From an uncultured Lachnospiraceae bacterium (GTDB lineage: Bacteria > Bacillota > Clostridia > Lachnospirales > Lachnospiraceae), in assembly GCA_934432595.1 (NCBI GenBank), contig CAKRYR010000009.1:31173-95172 (forward strand): a stretch of 64,000 bases of DNA. Direction: 5' to 3'. This document shows positions 1 through 8,032 of this stretch, one piece after another. The position numbers were made by a program, and so were the translations under genes. Below the pieces are notes generated by a model. It saw only the letters and a program-made list of their open reading frames with translations. It made no database searches and was not told where the DNA came from. Every line of letters starts with the position of its first letter. Within the stretch, counting starts at the first letter, position 1.

Positions 1-47
1 TATAATACAATGCCTTTAATCATAAAATAAATATATTACTCTTATAA

Positions 48-836
48 CTACTCCTCAGAAAAACTTTCTCTATCTGTAGGTGAAAGGAAGGATTTTAATT
101 TTTCTTCTATAACTCTTGGATTTTCTCCTGCCTGAATAGATAAAATACCTTCTACTAATATCTCTTTAGATATTATCTCATCTTCACTTTTCTCCTTTAA
201 TTTAGTTGCAATCGGTGTTGCAATCCAGTTAGCAAGCAATGAACCATAAAATGTTGTTACTAACGCAACCGCCATAGCTGGTCCGATTGTACTTGGATCA
301 TCAAGTCCTTTAAGCATGTTTATCAGACCTATCAGTGTACCAATCATACCCCAAGCAGGACCCATTGAAGCCATATTTTCCCAGAATCCAATTGCTGCCT
401 TATGTCTACCTTCTGTAGATGCAAGCTCAGTCTCCATAATTCCAGATACAAGCTCAGGTTCTGTACCATCAACTATAAGCATTAATCCCTTTTTTAAGAA
501 TGGATCATCGAGTTCTCTTGCTGTATTTTCAAGTGCAAGTAGTCCTTCTTTTCTTGCAATATTCGAGAATTGAATAAGCTTCTTTATTGATTCTATTATT
601 TCATTTTGTTGTACTTTCATAATCTTAGATGCTGTCTTTAATTTACCAAAGAAATCTTTAAAATCTGCACACATTACAAGTATACAGCAAAACGTTCCAC
701 CAAATGTAATAATTGCAGATGGTGCATCAAGAAATGATATCAAGTTATCAAAAACCAATTTACCATCGTCAAATGTTATACCAAATATAATTAAAACTAA
801 ACACATAACAAGACCAACTATTGACGCTAAATCCAC
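48..836 (-). CDS. motA: MotA flagellar stator channel subunit
   Basis: This is the integral-membrane stator subunit that, with MotB, conducts ions and pushes on FliG to turn the flagellar rotor. The 262-residue protein has the four-helix MotA pattern: two N-terminal helices starting at DLASIVGLV, a cytoplasmic domain, then the paired helices containing GPAWGMIGTLIGLI and TTFYGSLLANWIATPIA. I chose a GTG start at 836 because AGGTGA lies six bases upstream and the product then begins MDLASIVG, as is usual for MotA; a GTG three codons earlier (845) is open but badly spaced. It is the last flagellar gene in the window, so motB is expected to the left of position 1. Family certain, start inferred. 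Confidence 0.95.
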   Translation of the reverse strand: MDLASIVGLVMCLVLIIFGITFDDGKLVFDNLISFLDAPSAIITFGGTFCCILVMCADFKDFFGKLKTASKIMKVQQNEIIESIKKLIQFSNIARKEGLLALENTARELDDPFLKKGLMLIVDGTEPELVSGIMETELASTEGRHKAAIGFWENMASMGPAWGMIGTLIGLINMLKGLDDPSTIGPAMAVALVTTFYGSLLANWIATPIATKLKEKSEDEIISKEILVEGILSIQAGENPRVIEEKLKSFLSPTDRESFSEE

Positions 837-1036
837 TGTCTTCACCTATCTTTCAATTATAGAAATTTTGATAATTATTATAATCCTTATTAAAAAATCA
901 AATTTTTTGCTATATTATCCATCAGTTTCAAAACAATCACTTGATTCTAGGACAAAAGTCCCTTCAAATATATATGTCGTACAAAATCTATATAATATTT
1001 AATTGTAACATTAAGCCTTTGTCTTATTTGTTACAT

Positions 1037-1243
1037 TTAATCCTCATTTTCCATATTAAAACTCTGTAGAGTTTTTCTTCTATAATTAACTATTTGATCA
1101 TATATTTCCATTCTATTTTCTTTAACAATTATTTTCTTACCATTAACTAAAGTAATAACCGTATCAGGTGTCTCTTCTATAGTCTCTATCAAATCACAAT
1201 TAAGTAAAAACTTCTGTTCATTATATTTTGTTAATTCTATCAT
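1037..1243 (-). CDS. flbD: FlbD family small flagellar protein
   Basis: This 68-residue protein belongs to the FlbD family found between flgE and motA in many Firmicute flagellar operons. It starts MIELTKYNEQKFLLNCDLIETIEETPDTVITL, the typical family pattern of a short beta-rich protein with the conserved L-N-x-D-L-I-E segment and a later G-K-K-I-I-V-K-E turn. It has no signal peptide or membrane helix. A strong AAGGAGG site lies seven bases before the ATG. The function is not well defined; by position it acts in flagellar assembly or stator coupling. It is separated from flgE by about 180 bases that contain one hairpin, and from motA by about 200 AT-rich bases. Confidence 0.85.
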   Translation of the reverse strand: MIELTKYNEQKFLLNCDLIETIEETPDTVITLVNGKKIIVKENRMEIYDQIVNYRRKTLQSFNMENED

Positions 1244-1275
1244 GGAGTACCCTCCTTATATTCTTATTCATTAAT

Positions 1276-1308
1276 GCGAGTGATTCTGTTACTAACAAAA
1301 CCACTCGC
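1276..1308 (-). other. Intercistronic hairpin between flgE and flbD
   Basis: The arms GCGAGTG (1276-1282) and CACTCGC (1302-1308) form a seven-base-pair GC-rich stem, extended on the outside by TTAAT/ATTAA pairing. It lies in the flgE-flbD gap and is not followed by a convincing T-run on the minus strand, so it is more likely an mRNA-processing or stability element, or a weak attenuator, than a terminator. Confidence 0.45.
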
Positions 1309-1424
1309 TATTAATCTTTTTATATGTCCTTCGTTCTAATCATTCTTTTAAATTATTAATCCTAGCTTCTGATTTGCTTATTGCAAATATGCACTACCAT
1401 TAATCTTGGATTAATTAATAATTA

Positions 1425-3509
1425 TTATCTCTTCAAGTTAATTAAAGTCTCAAGCATTGAATCTGAAGTTGTAATTGTCTTAGAGTTAGCCTCAAATCCT
1501 CTTTGAGTAGTAATCATATTAGTAAACTCTGTTGATAAATCTACATTTGATGACTCAAGTGAACCTGATGTAATACTAAGTCCAATTGCCATTACATCAC
1601 TACCAACTCCATCGAAATCGCCTGAGTTAACAGTTGTCTGGAATAAGCTATTACCTACTGCCTCAAGTCCTGTTGGATTAGCAAATGTAGTTACTGCAAT
1701 CTGTCCAAGTACCTTCTGAACACCATTATCATATTTACCATATATCTTACCATCATTTGATACACTAACACCTGTCAATGTACCTGATGCAAAACCTGCT
1801 CCATTACCTGCTGTTCCTATCTCGCCTTTAACACTTGTTACAGTTGACTTACCACCATCTGCAAACATTGAAAGGGAGGAGAAGTCGATTGTGATTTCTT
1901 CGAAAAGATCCTTTGCACTAGTTGGAACTGTACTATCTGATGTATGTACTTTAAATGTTACATTAGTTGTTATAGGATTTCCATTCTCATCAAATCTAGT
2001 AGTTTGTCCACTAACTTTTGCAAATTTACCAGTAGATGCATTAAATAAGATATCTGCACCCTGATTCATTTGTACATCTACCGATTTTTCACCTGTTCCT
2101 GTTACAATAGCTCCAATTTTTTGTCCCGTTATTCTTTCCCCAAAGTTTGCATTTCCATCTTTATCAATTAAAAGGAAACCATCTTTTGTCTGGTAAAATA
2201 TGTCCTCTGTAACATTAGGTTGTATTCCAGTTATTTCACCTTTTGCAGCATCAATTATAAATACATCTTCTAATTTATTATAAGCTTCATACTCACGTGT
2301 TGTTTTATTAAACTTATATGGCAAAGAAAAATTTGTAGGATCATTCTTATAAGCTGTCTGTATATCTGTTAATTTATATGTTGACTGAATGTTATTATTT
2401 AACGGAATATATTTTCCATTTTTTAATATATAAGGACACTCATTTAATTGGTCGACTCCATCTGCTAAAGATAAATTTCCTACATTGTCAACTTGAAGAT
2501 AGTTATTTATCTCAGATGAAGGTATTGGTGCAAATCCCAGAGAAGTTCTCTTATAAAGAACTTTCTCATCATTTCCTTGAACAGTTATATCCACACTACC
2601 ATCATACTGTATACTAGCAGGTTTTGTTACTGTCCCCATTGTAGGATCTCCCTTACTATCTTTTGATACTAAAGTAACTGCACCAGTCACTTTATCTACT
2701 GCTGTTGCAGAATATGTATATCCTCCAAAATCAATTGTAACATTTTCCTTTAAAGAGTATGTAGTCTGTCCATTAGATGTTACTGCATCTGTAAATATTG
2801 AATTTTCATTTGCATCTATAACATCTGTTAATTCCACTCTATATTCATTATCATCTTCAGCATCTTTTGATATTATCTTGAATTTAGCAGCATACATATT
2901 ACCAAGATTATCATAAAAATCCATCTGTAATACTTTACCATTCTCTAAATCTGGATCATTATTATCTATATTTCCTTGAAAATAAGTAGCTTCTGTAGCT
3001 TCCGGTTCAGCATACATATTCTCTGCTGACCATATATGGATAGGTGATACTGTATCTTGAACGATATTACCAGTCTCTTTATCAACGCCCCATCCCATTA
3101 CAAGACCGCCACTTTCTGATGAAAGGTAGCCTGCACCGTCTATATCAAATGCTCCGTTTTTTGTGAAATAATTTTGACCATCCATTCCTACAATAAAGAA
3201 TGCATTTCCATTTATCATCAAGTCTAATGCTCTATTAGTTGTCTGGCTACCACCTTGTGTAGCTACATTTGTATTAATACTTGCTACAGATGAACCATAA
3301 CCTATTTGTTTTGCATTAGTTCCTGCTTTTTGATTTAAAGTGCTTGCTGATGTTGCACTTTGAGTTGTTTGATAAAATACATCAGAAAAGTTTACATTAC
3401 TTGATTTGAAACCTACTGTGTTAACATTTGCTACATTGTTACCAATAACATCCATCTTAGTTTGATATGATTTCAAACCAGCAATTCCTGACATAAATGA
3501 CCTTAACAT
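1425..3509 (-). CDS. flgE: FlgE flagellar hook protein
   Basis: FlgE polymerises into the flagellar hook outside the cell. The 694-residue product has the rod/hook N-terminal signature NNVANVNTVGFKSSN near residue 30 and the C-terminal helix ending in STEFTNMITTQRGFEANSKTITTSDSMLETL. The middle is a long variable surface domain, which makes the protein longer than the enterobacterial hook protein but within the range seen in Clostridia. The start at 3509 (MLRSFMSGIAG) is supported by GGAGGAG six bases upstream; the same frame is open five codons further up, but there the Shine-Dalgarno itself would be translated. No signal peptide is present, as expected for type III export. FlgD, encoded upstream, caps hook growth. 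Confidence 0.97.
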   Translation of the reverse strand: MLRSFMSGIAGLKSYQTKMDVIGNNVANVNTVGFKSSNVNFSDVFYQTTQSATSASTLNQKAGTNAKQIGYGSSVASINTNVATQGGSQTTNRALDLMINGNAFFIVGMDGQNYFTKNGAFDIDGAGYLSSESGGLVMGWGVDKETGNIVQDTVSPIHIWSAENMYAEPEATEATYFQGNIDNNDPDLENGKVLQMDFYDNLGNMYAAKFKIISKDAEDDNEYRVELTDVIDANENSIFTDAVTSNGQTTYSLKENVTIDFGGYTYSATAVDKVTGAVTLVSKDSKGDPTMGTVTKPASIQYDGSVDITVQGNDEKVLYKRTSLGFAPIPSSEINNYLQVDNVGNLSLADGVDQLNECPYILKNGKYIPLNNNIQSTYKLTDIQTAYKNDPTNFSLPYKFNKTTREYEAYNKLEDVFIIDAAKGEITGIQPNVTEDIFYQTKDGFLLIDKDGNANFGERITGQKIGAIVTGTGEKSVDVQMNQGADILFNASTGKFAKVSGQTTRFDENGNPITTNVTFKVHTSDSTVPTSAKDLFEEITIDFSSLSMFADGGKSTVTSVKGEIGTAGNGAGFASGTLTGVSVSNDGKIYGKYDNGVQKVLGQIAVTTFANPTGLEAVGNSLFQTTVNSGDFDGVGSDVMAIGLSITSGSLESSNVDLSTEFTNMITTQRGFEANSKTITTSDSMLETLINLKR

Positions 3510-3529
3510 AATATTCTCCTCCATTCTGA

Positions 3530-3555
3530 AGCGTGAATTTTAATAAATTTACGCT
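3530..3555 (-). other. Hairpin just upstream of the flgE ribosome binding site
   Basis: AGCGTGAATTT (3530-3540) and AAATTTACGCT (3545-3555) form an 11-base stem with one mismatch and a four-base loop. On the minus strand it sits directly 5' of the GGAGG site of flgE and 3' of a predicted three-helix junction, the place where a translational expression platform would be. Confidence 0.5.
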
Positions 3556-3569
3556 CCCCATCATCTTAT

Positions 3570-3650
3570 GTCATAAGGCTTATTATATCTTCTCTGTCGT
3601 TCAAAGATATCTACCTCCGTAAGGTCCAGTAGTATAAGTACCCTTATGAC
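3570..3650 (-). ncRNA. Candidate structured leader RNA (three-helix junction) before flgE
   Basis: The 139-base gap between the flg_new gene and flgE is unusually long for this operon and folds neatly. An outer stem pairs GTCATAAGG (3570-3578) with CCTTATGAC (3642-3650). Inside it are a hairpin ATATCTT/AAGATAT (3585-3591 with 3604-3610) and a second hairpin built on CTACCT/AGGT plus AG (3611-3616 with 3622-3632). The result is a compact three-way junction. I compared it from memory with c-di-GMP-I, TPP, purine and THF riboswitch consensus sequences and saw no match. The pairing is read directly from the sequence; any ligand or function is unknown. Confidence 0.4.
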
Positions 3651-3662
3651 TATCACTTGTTA

Positions 3663-4067
3663 CTATGCAATTACAGCTCCATCAATATTAGTAAATACGT
3701 TCTTTTCTTGTTTACCAATTGCTGTAACTACCATGTTGTTCTTTGTGTTCACTATAAAATTGTAATCATCTAACATTACTAGGGATTCTTTTATTCCCTT
3801 ACTTGCTGCTAATTTAGTAGCTTCATTAAGTCTATTCATCTGCACATCTGATAGCTCAATATTACGACTTTCAAGCCTTTCATTAGCATGCTTTGAAAAT
3901 ATAACTCTATTATCGTCATTTAGAGTTTTACTTTTTAGTACTTCTTCAAAACTAATACCATTTTTATTTAAGTTATTTTGATTTTGTTGTAATGTATTAG
4001 TGTTGTTGTTAACTTTACCAATTTGGCTTGTCATTTGTTCAATTGAAGGAAATTGATTTACATTCAT
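3663..4067 (-). CDS. Flagellar operon protein, TIGR02530 (flg_new) family
   Basis: This 134-residue soluble protein belongs to the TIGR02530 family encoded between flgD and flgE in Gram-positive flagellar operons. The N-terminal third is Asn- and Gln-rich and probably disordered. The conserved core runs from GISFEEVLKSK through FSKHANERLESRNIELSDVQMNRL, with the family's characteristic S-x-H-A-x-x-R-L motif, and ends with VVTAIGKQEKNVFTNIDGAVIA. No signal peptide or membrane helix is seen. The biochemical function is not established; the fixed position beside the hook-cap and hook genes implies a role in hook assembly. Confidence 0.85.
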   Translation of the reverse strand: MNVNQFPSIEQMTSQIGKVNNNTNTLQQNQNNLNKNGISFEEVLKSKTLNDDNRVIFSKHANERLESRNIELSDVQMNRLNEATKLAASKGIKESLVMLDDYNFIVNTKNNMVVTAIGKQEKNVFTNIDGAVIA

Positions 4068-4144
4068 ATATATCCCTCATTTCTACTCTTAATTTTTATT
4101 AGTTTTTCTAATAAATTACCTATTTGAATTTAAATAAATATTTA

Positions 4145-4660
4145 TTAAACTTCTTCTGTCTTACCTGATTCAGCTTCTTGAGCTTTCTTTTCTTCTTCTG
4201 CCATAAGTCCCGCTTGAATCTTTGCTACAATTGCATCTTCTTTGCTTTTATATACATTCTTAACATCTGCTGAATCATATAGTTTACCATCAACACATAC
4301 TTTTGTCTTTCCATCGGCTACATTTACATAATCAACATAACCACTAACTTCTACTGTTTTACCATCAGATGACTTAGATACAATATCAACATAAGTCCCT
4401 ACCATATTCATTCCCTGAAGTCCTGTCATTGTACCACTCATATTCTGCATTGTCTCAAGTGATGAGAAATTAGCAAGTTGTGCTATCCACTCTGTATCTG
4501 ATGCTGGTTCTAATGGATTCTGATTTTGCATCTGACATACTAGTAATTTTAAGAATTCATCTTTACCAAGATTAGTGTTACCTACTGTTTCCTTTTTCTT
4601 AGTTGCTGTTGATGTTTCTGTTGTACCATCTTTGTTAATTGCTTGAACTAAATCTGCCAT
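4145..4660 (-). CDS. flgD: FlgD hook-capping protein
   Basis: FlgD forms the scaffold cap under which FlgE subunits assemble. The 171-residue protein has the FlgD N-terminal signature LGKDEFLKLLVCQMQNQNPLEPASDTEWIAQLANFSSLETMQNM near residues 30-75. It is a short form: the C-terminal Ig-like part of proteobacterial FlgD is reduced to a small beta region (KTVEVSGYVDYVNVADGKTKVCVDGKLY) followed by a Glu/Lys-rich tail. GGAGG lies six bases before the ATG. The usual FlgD target sequence context, fliK upstream and flgE downstream, is intact. Confidence 0.95.
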   Translation of the reverse strand: MADLVQAINKDGTTETSTATKKKETVGNTNLGKDEFLKLLVCQMQNQNPLEPASDTEWIAQLANFSSLETMQNMSGTMTGLQGMNMVGTYVDIVSKSSDGKTVEVSGYVDYVNVADGKTKVCVDGKLYDSADVKNVYKSKEDAIVAKIQAGLMAEEEKKAQEAESGKTEEV

Positions 4661-4755
4661 TGTATACCTCCATTCTGTCTATAATATACCGTCTAATAAT
4701 TTTTATATAATCTTATAAAACTAAATTGTTTTAAATAAATACTTAAAACCAATTT

Positions 4756-6723
4756 CTAGACTGTATAGTCAATTCCTGTACTACTCATAATCTTTCTTTC
4801 TCGTTGTCTAGCTACTGGTGGTTCATTATCTACAGACATATCATCCATATTTATCTTTCCACCACGTTTTTTCTTCTTGTCGCTATGACTGTAATCGTTA
4901 GCTTGTCTTCTTTCTCCATCTTGTCTAGTAAAATCATAATCAGATATACTTACTTCAACTGCCTCAACTTTAAGTCCTTGTTCTTCAAATTTCTCAATTA
5001 AAGCTGGAAGACCTTTCTCTATAGCCTCTTTTGCAGTTTTATTTTCAACTACAAATTCTGCTGTCATAACTCCTGCCTTTGAAGTAACTGCTAGTTCTAC
5101 TTTTCCAAGATGTTCTGGGTTAAGATTAAGCTTCATTGTTGTTGAATCTTTATTAATATTAACCTTTATCTTGTCAATTATCTGATTAACTATCTCTCTC
5201 ATTTCTTTGATGTTAGATACTTCTTTAAGTAAGCTTCCCTCATCAATTCCTAATGATTTTTCAAGATTAGTTATAAACTTGTTGTAAAATGTTTCTACTG
5301 CAGTTTTAGTATCAGATTGTCTTTTAGCATTGCTACCAAATGAGTCTTGTTTTGCATCTGTCTCAGTTTCAGCTATATTAATATTTTTATCAGATATAAT
5401 ATCTGTTGTACTATTATCTGAATCAGATACTTTCATATTATCATCTAATTTAGATTCATTCTTCTGATTATCTATATTAGAATTTAATACCTCCATATCT
5501 TGGTTAATAGCTTCTACACCTTGACTAGAATTCTCACTTTCTGTAACCTGAACATTTAATAACTGCTCATTACTTATCTCACTTTGTAAAGTTTGATTAT
5601 TTAATGAATCATGATTAGTAATATTATTAATATTACTATTTTCATCTACATTATCACTGATTTCATTTTCAACAGCATTTGTAATAATATTCTCATTTAA
5701 CCCACTGTTTTCAACAACATTCTCTTCTGTTACACTATTTTGAAGAGTTTCATCAGTAGTAGCGACCTTCATCAAATTTTCATTCTCAATTTGACTCACT
5801 TGATTATCAAGTGTTGACGAAATTCCTGAATTAAGTTGGTTATTAGTTGTATTTTCAATAGCATTATCTAATACATTATTCTGAATTAACGCATTTTCAT
5901 CAGATGTCATATTATTTCTCATATCAACTATTTCTATATCAATAGTTTTACCATCTCCTATATCAATAGTCTCTACCATACTTATAACATCTGTGTTTGC
6001 TAATGCATCAACATTACTTAATCCATCTGCTCCCTGTACTTGATTATTAAGTTGTCCATTTTCCTGAGTTTGTTGCATTTGATTATCAACAATCTGATCC
6101 TTATTTGCCATAAGATTATTAACAGCCTCTTCTACCAAGTCTTCAAGTTTGCTAACTGGCATATCTAATCTTTTCTCTGGATTATAATGTTCAAAGAATT
6201 GATTCATAGATTGCAAATCATTCAAAGCATTTTCATTTACTAATAATCCTGTAATATCATTTTCTCCATTAGCTGCAATAACAATATCTTTAGCTAATTC
6301 TCTAAGTGGTAATTGGAATATATTAATCGATAAACTTTCCATAATGCTTATTAGTTCTTCATCTGATATGTCAAGATTTTCTTTATAAGCATCGGCTATA
6401 TCATTAATAGCATCAGTTATATCTTCAGCAAATTTTTCTTTTCTAAAAAATTTGTTTGCCTTATGTTCCATAGAATGATTACTCTTAATCTTTTTAGAAT
6501 ATCCATTACTAACCATTTCCTTTGAAGAATTCTGATATACTTTTTTATTGTCATATTCATACTTATTTCTCGAATCAATTTTATTATTATAATTGTTCTT
6601 TTCCATAATTTTTGAAAATGACTCATGCTTTGTATTTGCTATGTCATTCTTCTTAGATACTTCTTTGCTATTATTTGCAATAACTTTACTTAATTCATTG
6701 CCCATAATTGCTGAACTTGTCAT
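4756..6723 (-). CDS. fliK: FliK flagellar hook-length control protein
   Basis: FliK measures hook length and switches export specificity from hook to filament proteins. The product is 655 residues. The conserved C-terminal domain (about residues 490-610) contains TTMKLNLNPEHLGKVELAVTSKAGVMTAEFVVENKTAKEAIEKGLPALIEKFEEQGLKVEAVEVS, the FliK C-domain signature. About 250 residues in the middle are a low-complexity Asn/Glu/Ser stretch, which is plausible for an extended ruler. The start at 6723 (MTSSAIMG) follows AAAGGAGG with seven bases of spacing; an in-frame ATG six codons upstream would translate the ribosome binding site. It ends in a basic tail with RQRERK. Confidence 0.9.
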   Translation of the reverse strand: MTSSAIMGNELSKVIANNSKEVSKKNDIANTKHESFSKIMEKNNYNNKIDSRNKYEYDNKKVYQNSSKEMVSNGYSKKIKSNHSMEHKANKFFRKEKFAEDITDAINDIADAYKENLDISDEELISIMESLSINIFQLPLRELAKDIVIAANGENDITGLLVNENALNDLQSMNQFFEHYNPEKRLDMPVSKLEDLVEEAVNNLMANKDQIVDNQMQQTQENGQLNNQVQGADGLSNVDALANTDVISMVETIDIGDGKTIDIEIVDMRNNMTSDENALIQNNVLDNAIENTTNNQLNSGISSTLDNQVSQIENENLMKVATTDETLQNSVTEENVVENSGLNENIITNAVENEISDNVDENSNINNITNHDSLNNQTLQSEISNEQLLNVQVTESENSSQGVEAINQDMEVLNSNIDNQKNESKLDDNMKVSDSDNSTTDIISDKNINIAETETDAKQDSFGSNAKRQSDTKTAVETFYNKFITNLEKSLGIDEGSLLKEVSNIKEMREIVNQIIDKIKVNINKDSTTMKLNLNPEHLGKVELAVTSKAGVMTAEFVVENKTAKEAIEKGLPALIEKFEEQGLKVEAVEVSISDYDFTRQDGERRQANDYSHSDKKKKRGGKINMDDMSVDNEPPVARQRERKIMSSTGIDYTV

Positions 6724-6801
6724 CTCTTTGCCTCCTTTCATAAATATCTATTCAAGGTAGACAAATATATAATTATATGAAAATCAAATATATAATTTTA
6801 A

Positions 6802-7557
6802 CTATTTCTTTGTTGTATCATATATTTTCTTTGTAACTTTAGCAGCAAAATCTGCTGACATTTCATTCATTATTGCTGCTCTATTTTTTTCTGTCATTGT
6901 CAAAAGAATATTACATACAAGGCCCATATTATTTTCTAGTTTTTCTAGTGCGTCTGCTGCTGCACCAGAATCCATTTTTGCATATGTATTTGCTAATTTC
7001 TTAGCTTCTTCATCTGCTGATACTTGAACTAGAACTTGTTTATATAATTCCTCTGCTCTTTCTTTATCAATCTGTTCATAATACTTTTGGTATTCTGTAA
7101 CATCAGGAGCATTTTCACCAAAAACAATTTCTTTCTCATATTCAGCTTTTTGCGTCTCAAATGTAGAATATTCTTCTTCAAATTTACGAAGTCTTTTAAT
7201 TTCTGCTTTTAAGTCGTCTACCTTGTCTTGTATATCGTCATTTTTCTTTTTTAATTTATTATTTTCGTTCTTTAATTTTGTAATTTCAAAGATTGCTTCT
7301 TCCATACTATCATAAGGATATTTTTCAATATCTCCTTCTACATCTATAGGATCTGGAAGAATATACTTTAATGCTGGAACATCTTCTAAGATAGGAGTCA
7401 TTACTTTTGAACCAAATTGACCTATGTCAAATTTAACAAATAAAGCAAAACCTCCTAGTAAAATAAGAATTATTAAAAGAATTAGCACTGCTGTTAATGC
7501 TATTCCTGCCTTATCAACTTTATTTTTTTTATTATTTTTTTTATCCTTTTTTGCCAT
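6802..7557 (-). CDS. MotE-like membrane-anchored coiled-coil protein of the flagellar operon
   Basis: The 251-residue protein has a Lys/Asn-rich cytoplasmic start, one transmembrane helix (about residues 19-44, ALTAVLILLIILILLGGFALFV), then a coiled coil (about residues 85-150) and a C-terminal MgtE-N/FliG-like helical domain (YAKMDSGAAADALEKLENNMGLVCNILLTMTEKNRAAIMNEMSADFAAKVTKKIY). This architecture fits the MotE family, which occupies the slot between fliJ and fliK in Gram-positive flagellar operons and is thought to act near the motor or export gate. The Mg2+-transporter annotation often given to such genes is misleading, because there is no channel domain. Family assignment is by architecture and position. 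Confidence 0.75.
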   Translation of the reverse strand: MAKKDKKNNKKNKVDKAGIALTAVLILLIILILLGGFALFVKFDIGQFGSKVMTPILEDVPALKYILPDPIDVEGDIEKYPYDSMEEAIFEITKLKNENNKLKKKNDDIQDKVDDLKAEIKRLRKFEEEYSTFETQKAEYEKEIVFGENAPDVTEYQKYYEQIDKERAEELYKQVLVQVSADEEAKKLANTYAKMDSGAAADALEKLENNMGLVCNILLTMTEKNRAAIMNEMSADFAAKVTKKIYDTTKK

Positions 7558-7580
7558 AATCTAACACCTGCTGTAACCTT

Positions 7581-8021
7581 CTAATGATTTCCGTATTTAA
7601 AACTAACCAATTCATCTGTCTCTTTATCTTCTTGAGTCTTAATTTCAAGAAGAAATTCTTCAAATGCTTTTTCACGCAATGTTTCTTGAGTTTTTCTCTC
7701 TAACATTGCTTCATTTAACTTCTTACGAACCTCTTCTACAACCTTGGCTGCCTTATTGACTTCTTCAATTTGTTGTTTTATTATTTCTTTCATTTTATCA
7801 ATAGCATCAATTGTACTTTTAATCTCTGCTATTTTTAAGCTTTCTTTATATAGATTTCTCAATTTTTCTTCATATCCATATTTTCTACTTACAAAGTCCT
7901 GTAACTTTCTGACCTCAAGATTATAAGCCTCATTTGCCCTTGCAAATTCAACTTTAATCTGTTCTTCCATTTTATATTTTATATCTAACACATTTTGCAT
8001 TTTATATATAAATTTTGCCAT
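7581..8021 (-). CDS. fliJ: FliJ flagellar export chaperone
   Basis: FliJ is the small coiled-coil stalk protein of the flagellar type III export ATPase; it links the FliI hexamer to FlhA and escorts chaperones. The 146-residue protein is almost entirely alpha-helical and charged. It begins MAKFIYKMQNVLDIKYKMEEQIKVEFARA, the usual FliJ start, and has heptad-rich stretches such as LKIAEIKSTIDAIDKMKEIIKQQIEEV. It follows fliI by 11 bases and precedes the MotE-like gene by 23, so the genes are cotranscribed. An AGGAGA site precedes the ATG. Confidence 0.9.
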   Translation of the reverse strand: MAKFIYKMQNVLDIKYKMEEQIKVEFARANEAYNLEVRKLQDFVSRKYGYEEKLRNLYKESLKIAEIKSTIDAIDKMKEIIKQQIEEVNKAAKVVEEVRKKLNEAMLERKTQETLREKAFEEFLLEIKTQEDKETDELVSFKYGNH

Positions 8022-8032
8022 AGAAACATCTC

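Noticed and set aside
1..23. Possible start of the next flagellar gene (ATG at 23 on the minus strand)
   Set aside because: Only seven codons are visible (MIKGIVL), they do not resemble MotB or FliL, and no ribosome binding site is present, so no gene is called.
3525..3662. c-di-GMP riboswitch before flgE
   Set aside because: The segment does not contain the conserved GEMM sequence elements that I know; only a general three-helix junction is supported.
3580..3663. Small GTG-start frame of 32 codons after the flg_new gene
   Set aside because: It falls completely within the paired RNA region, has no Shine-Dalgarno, and the product resembles no flagellar protein I know.
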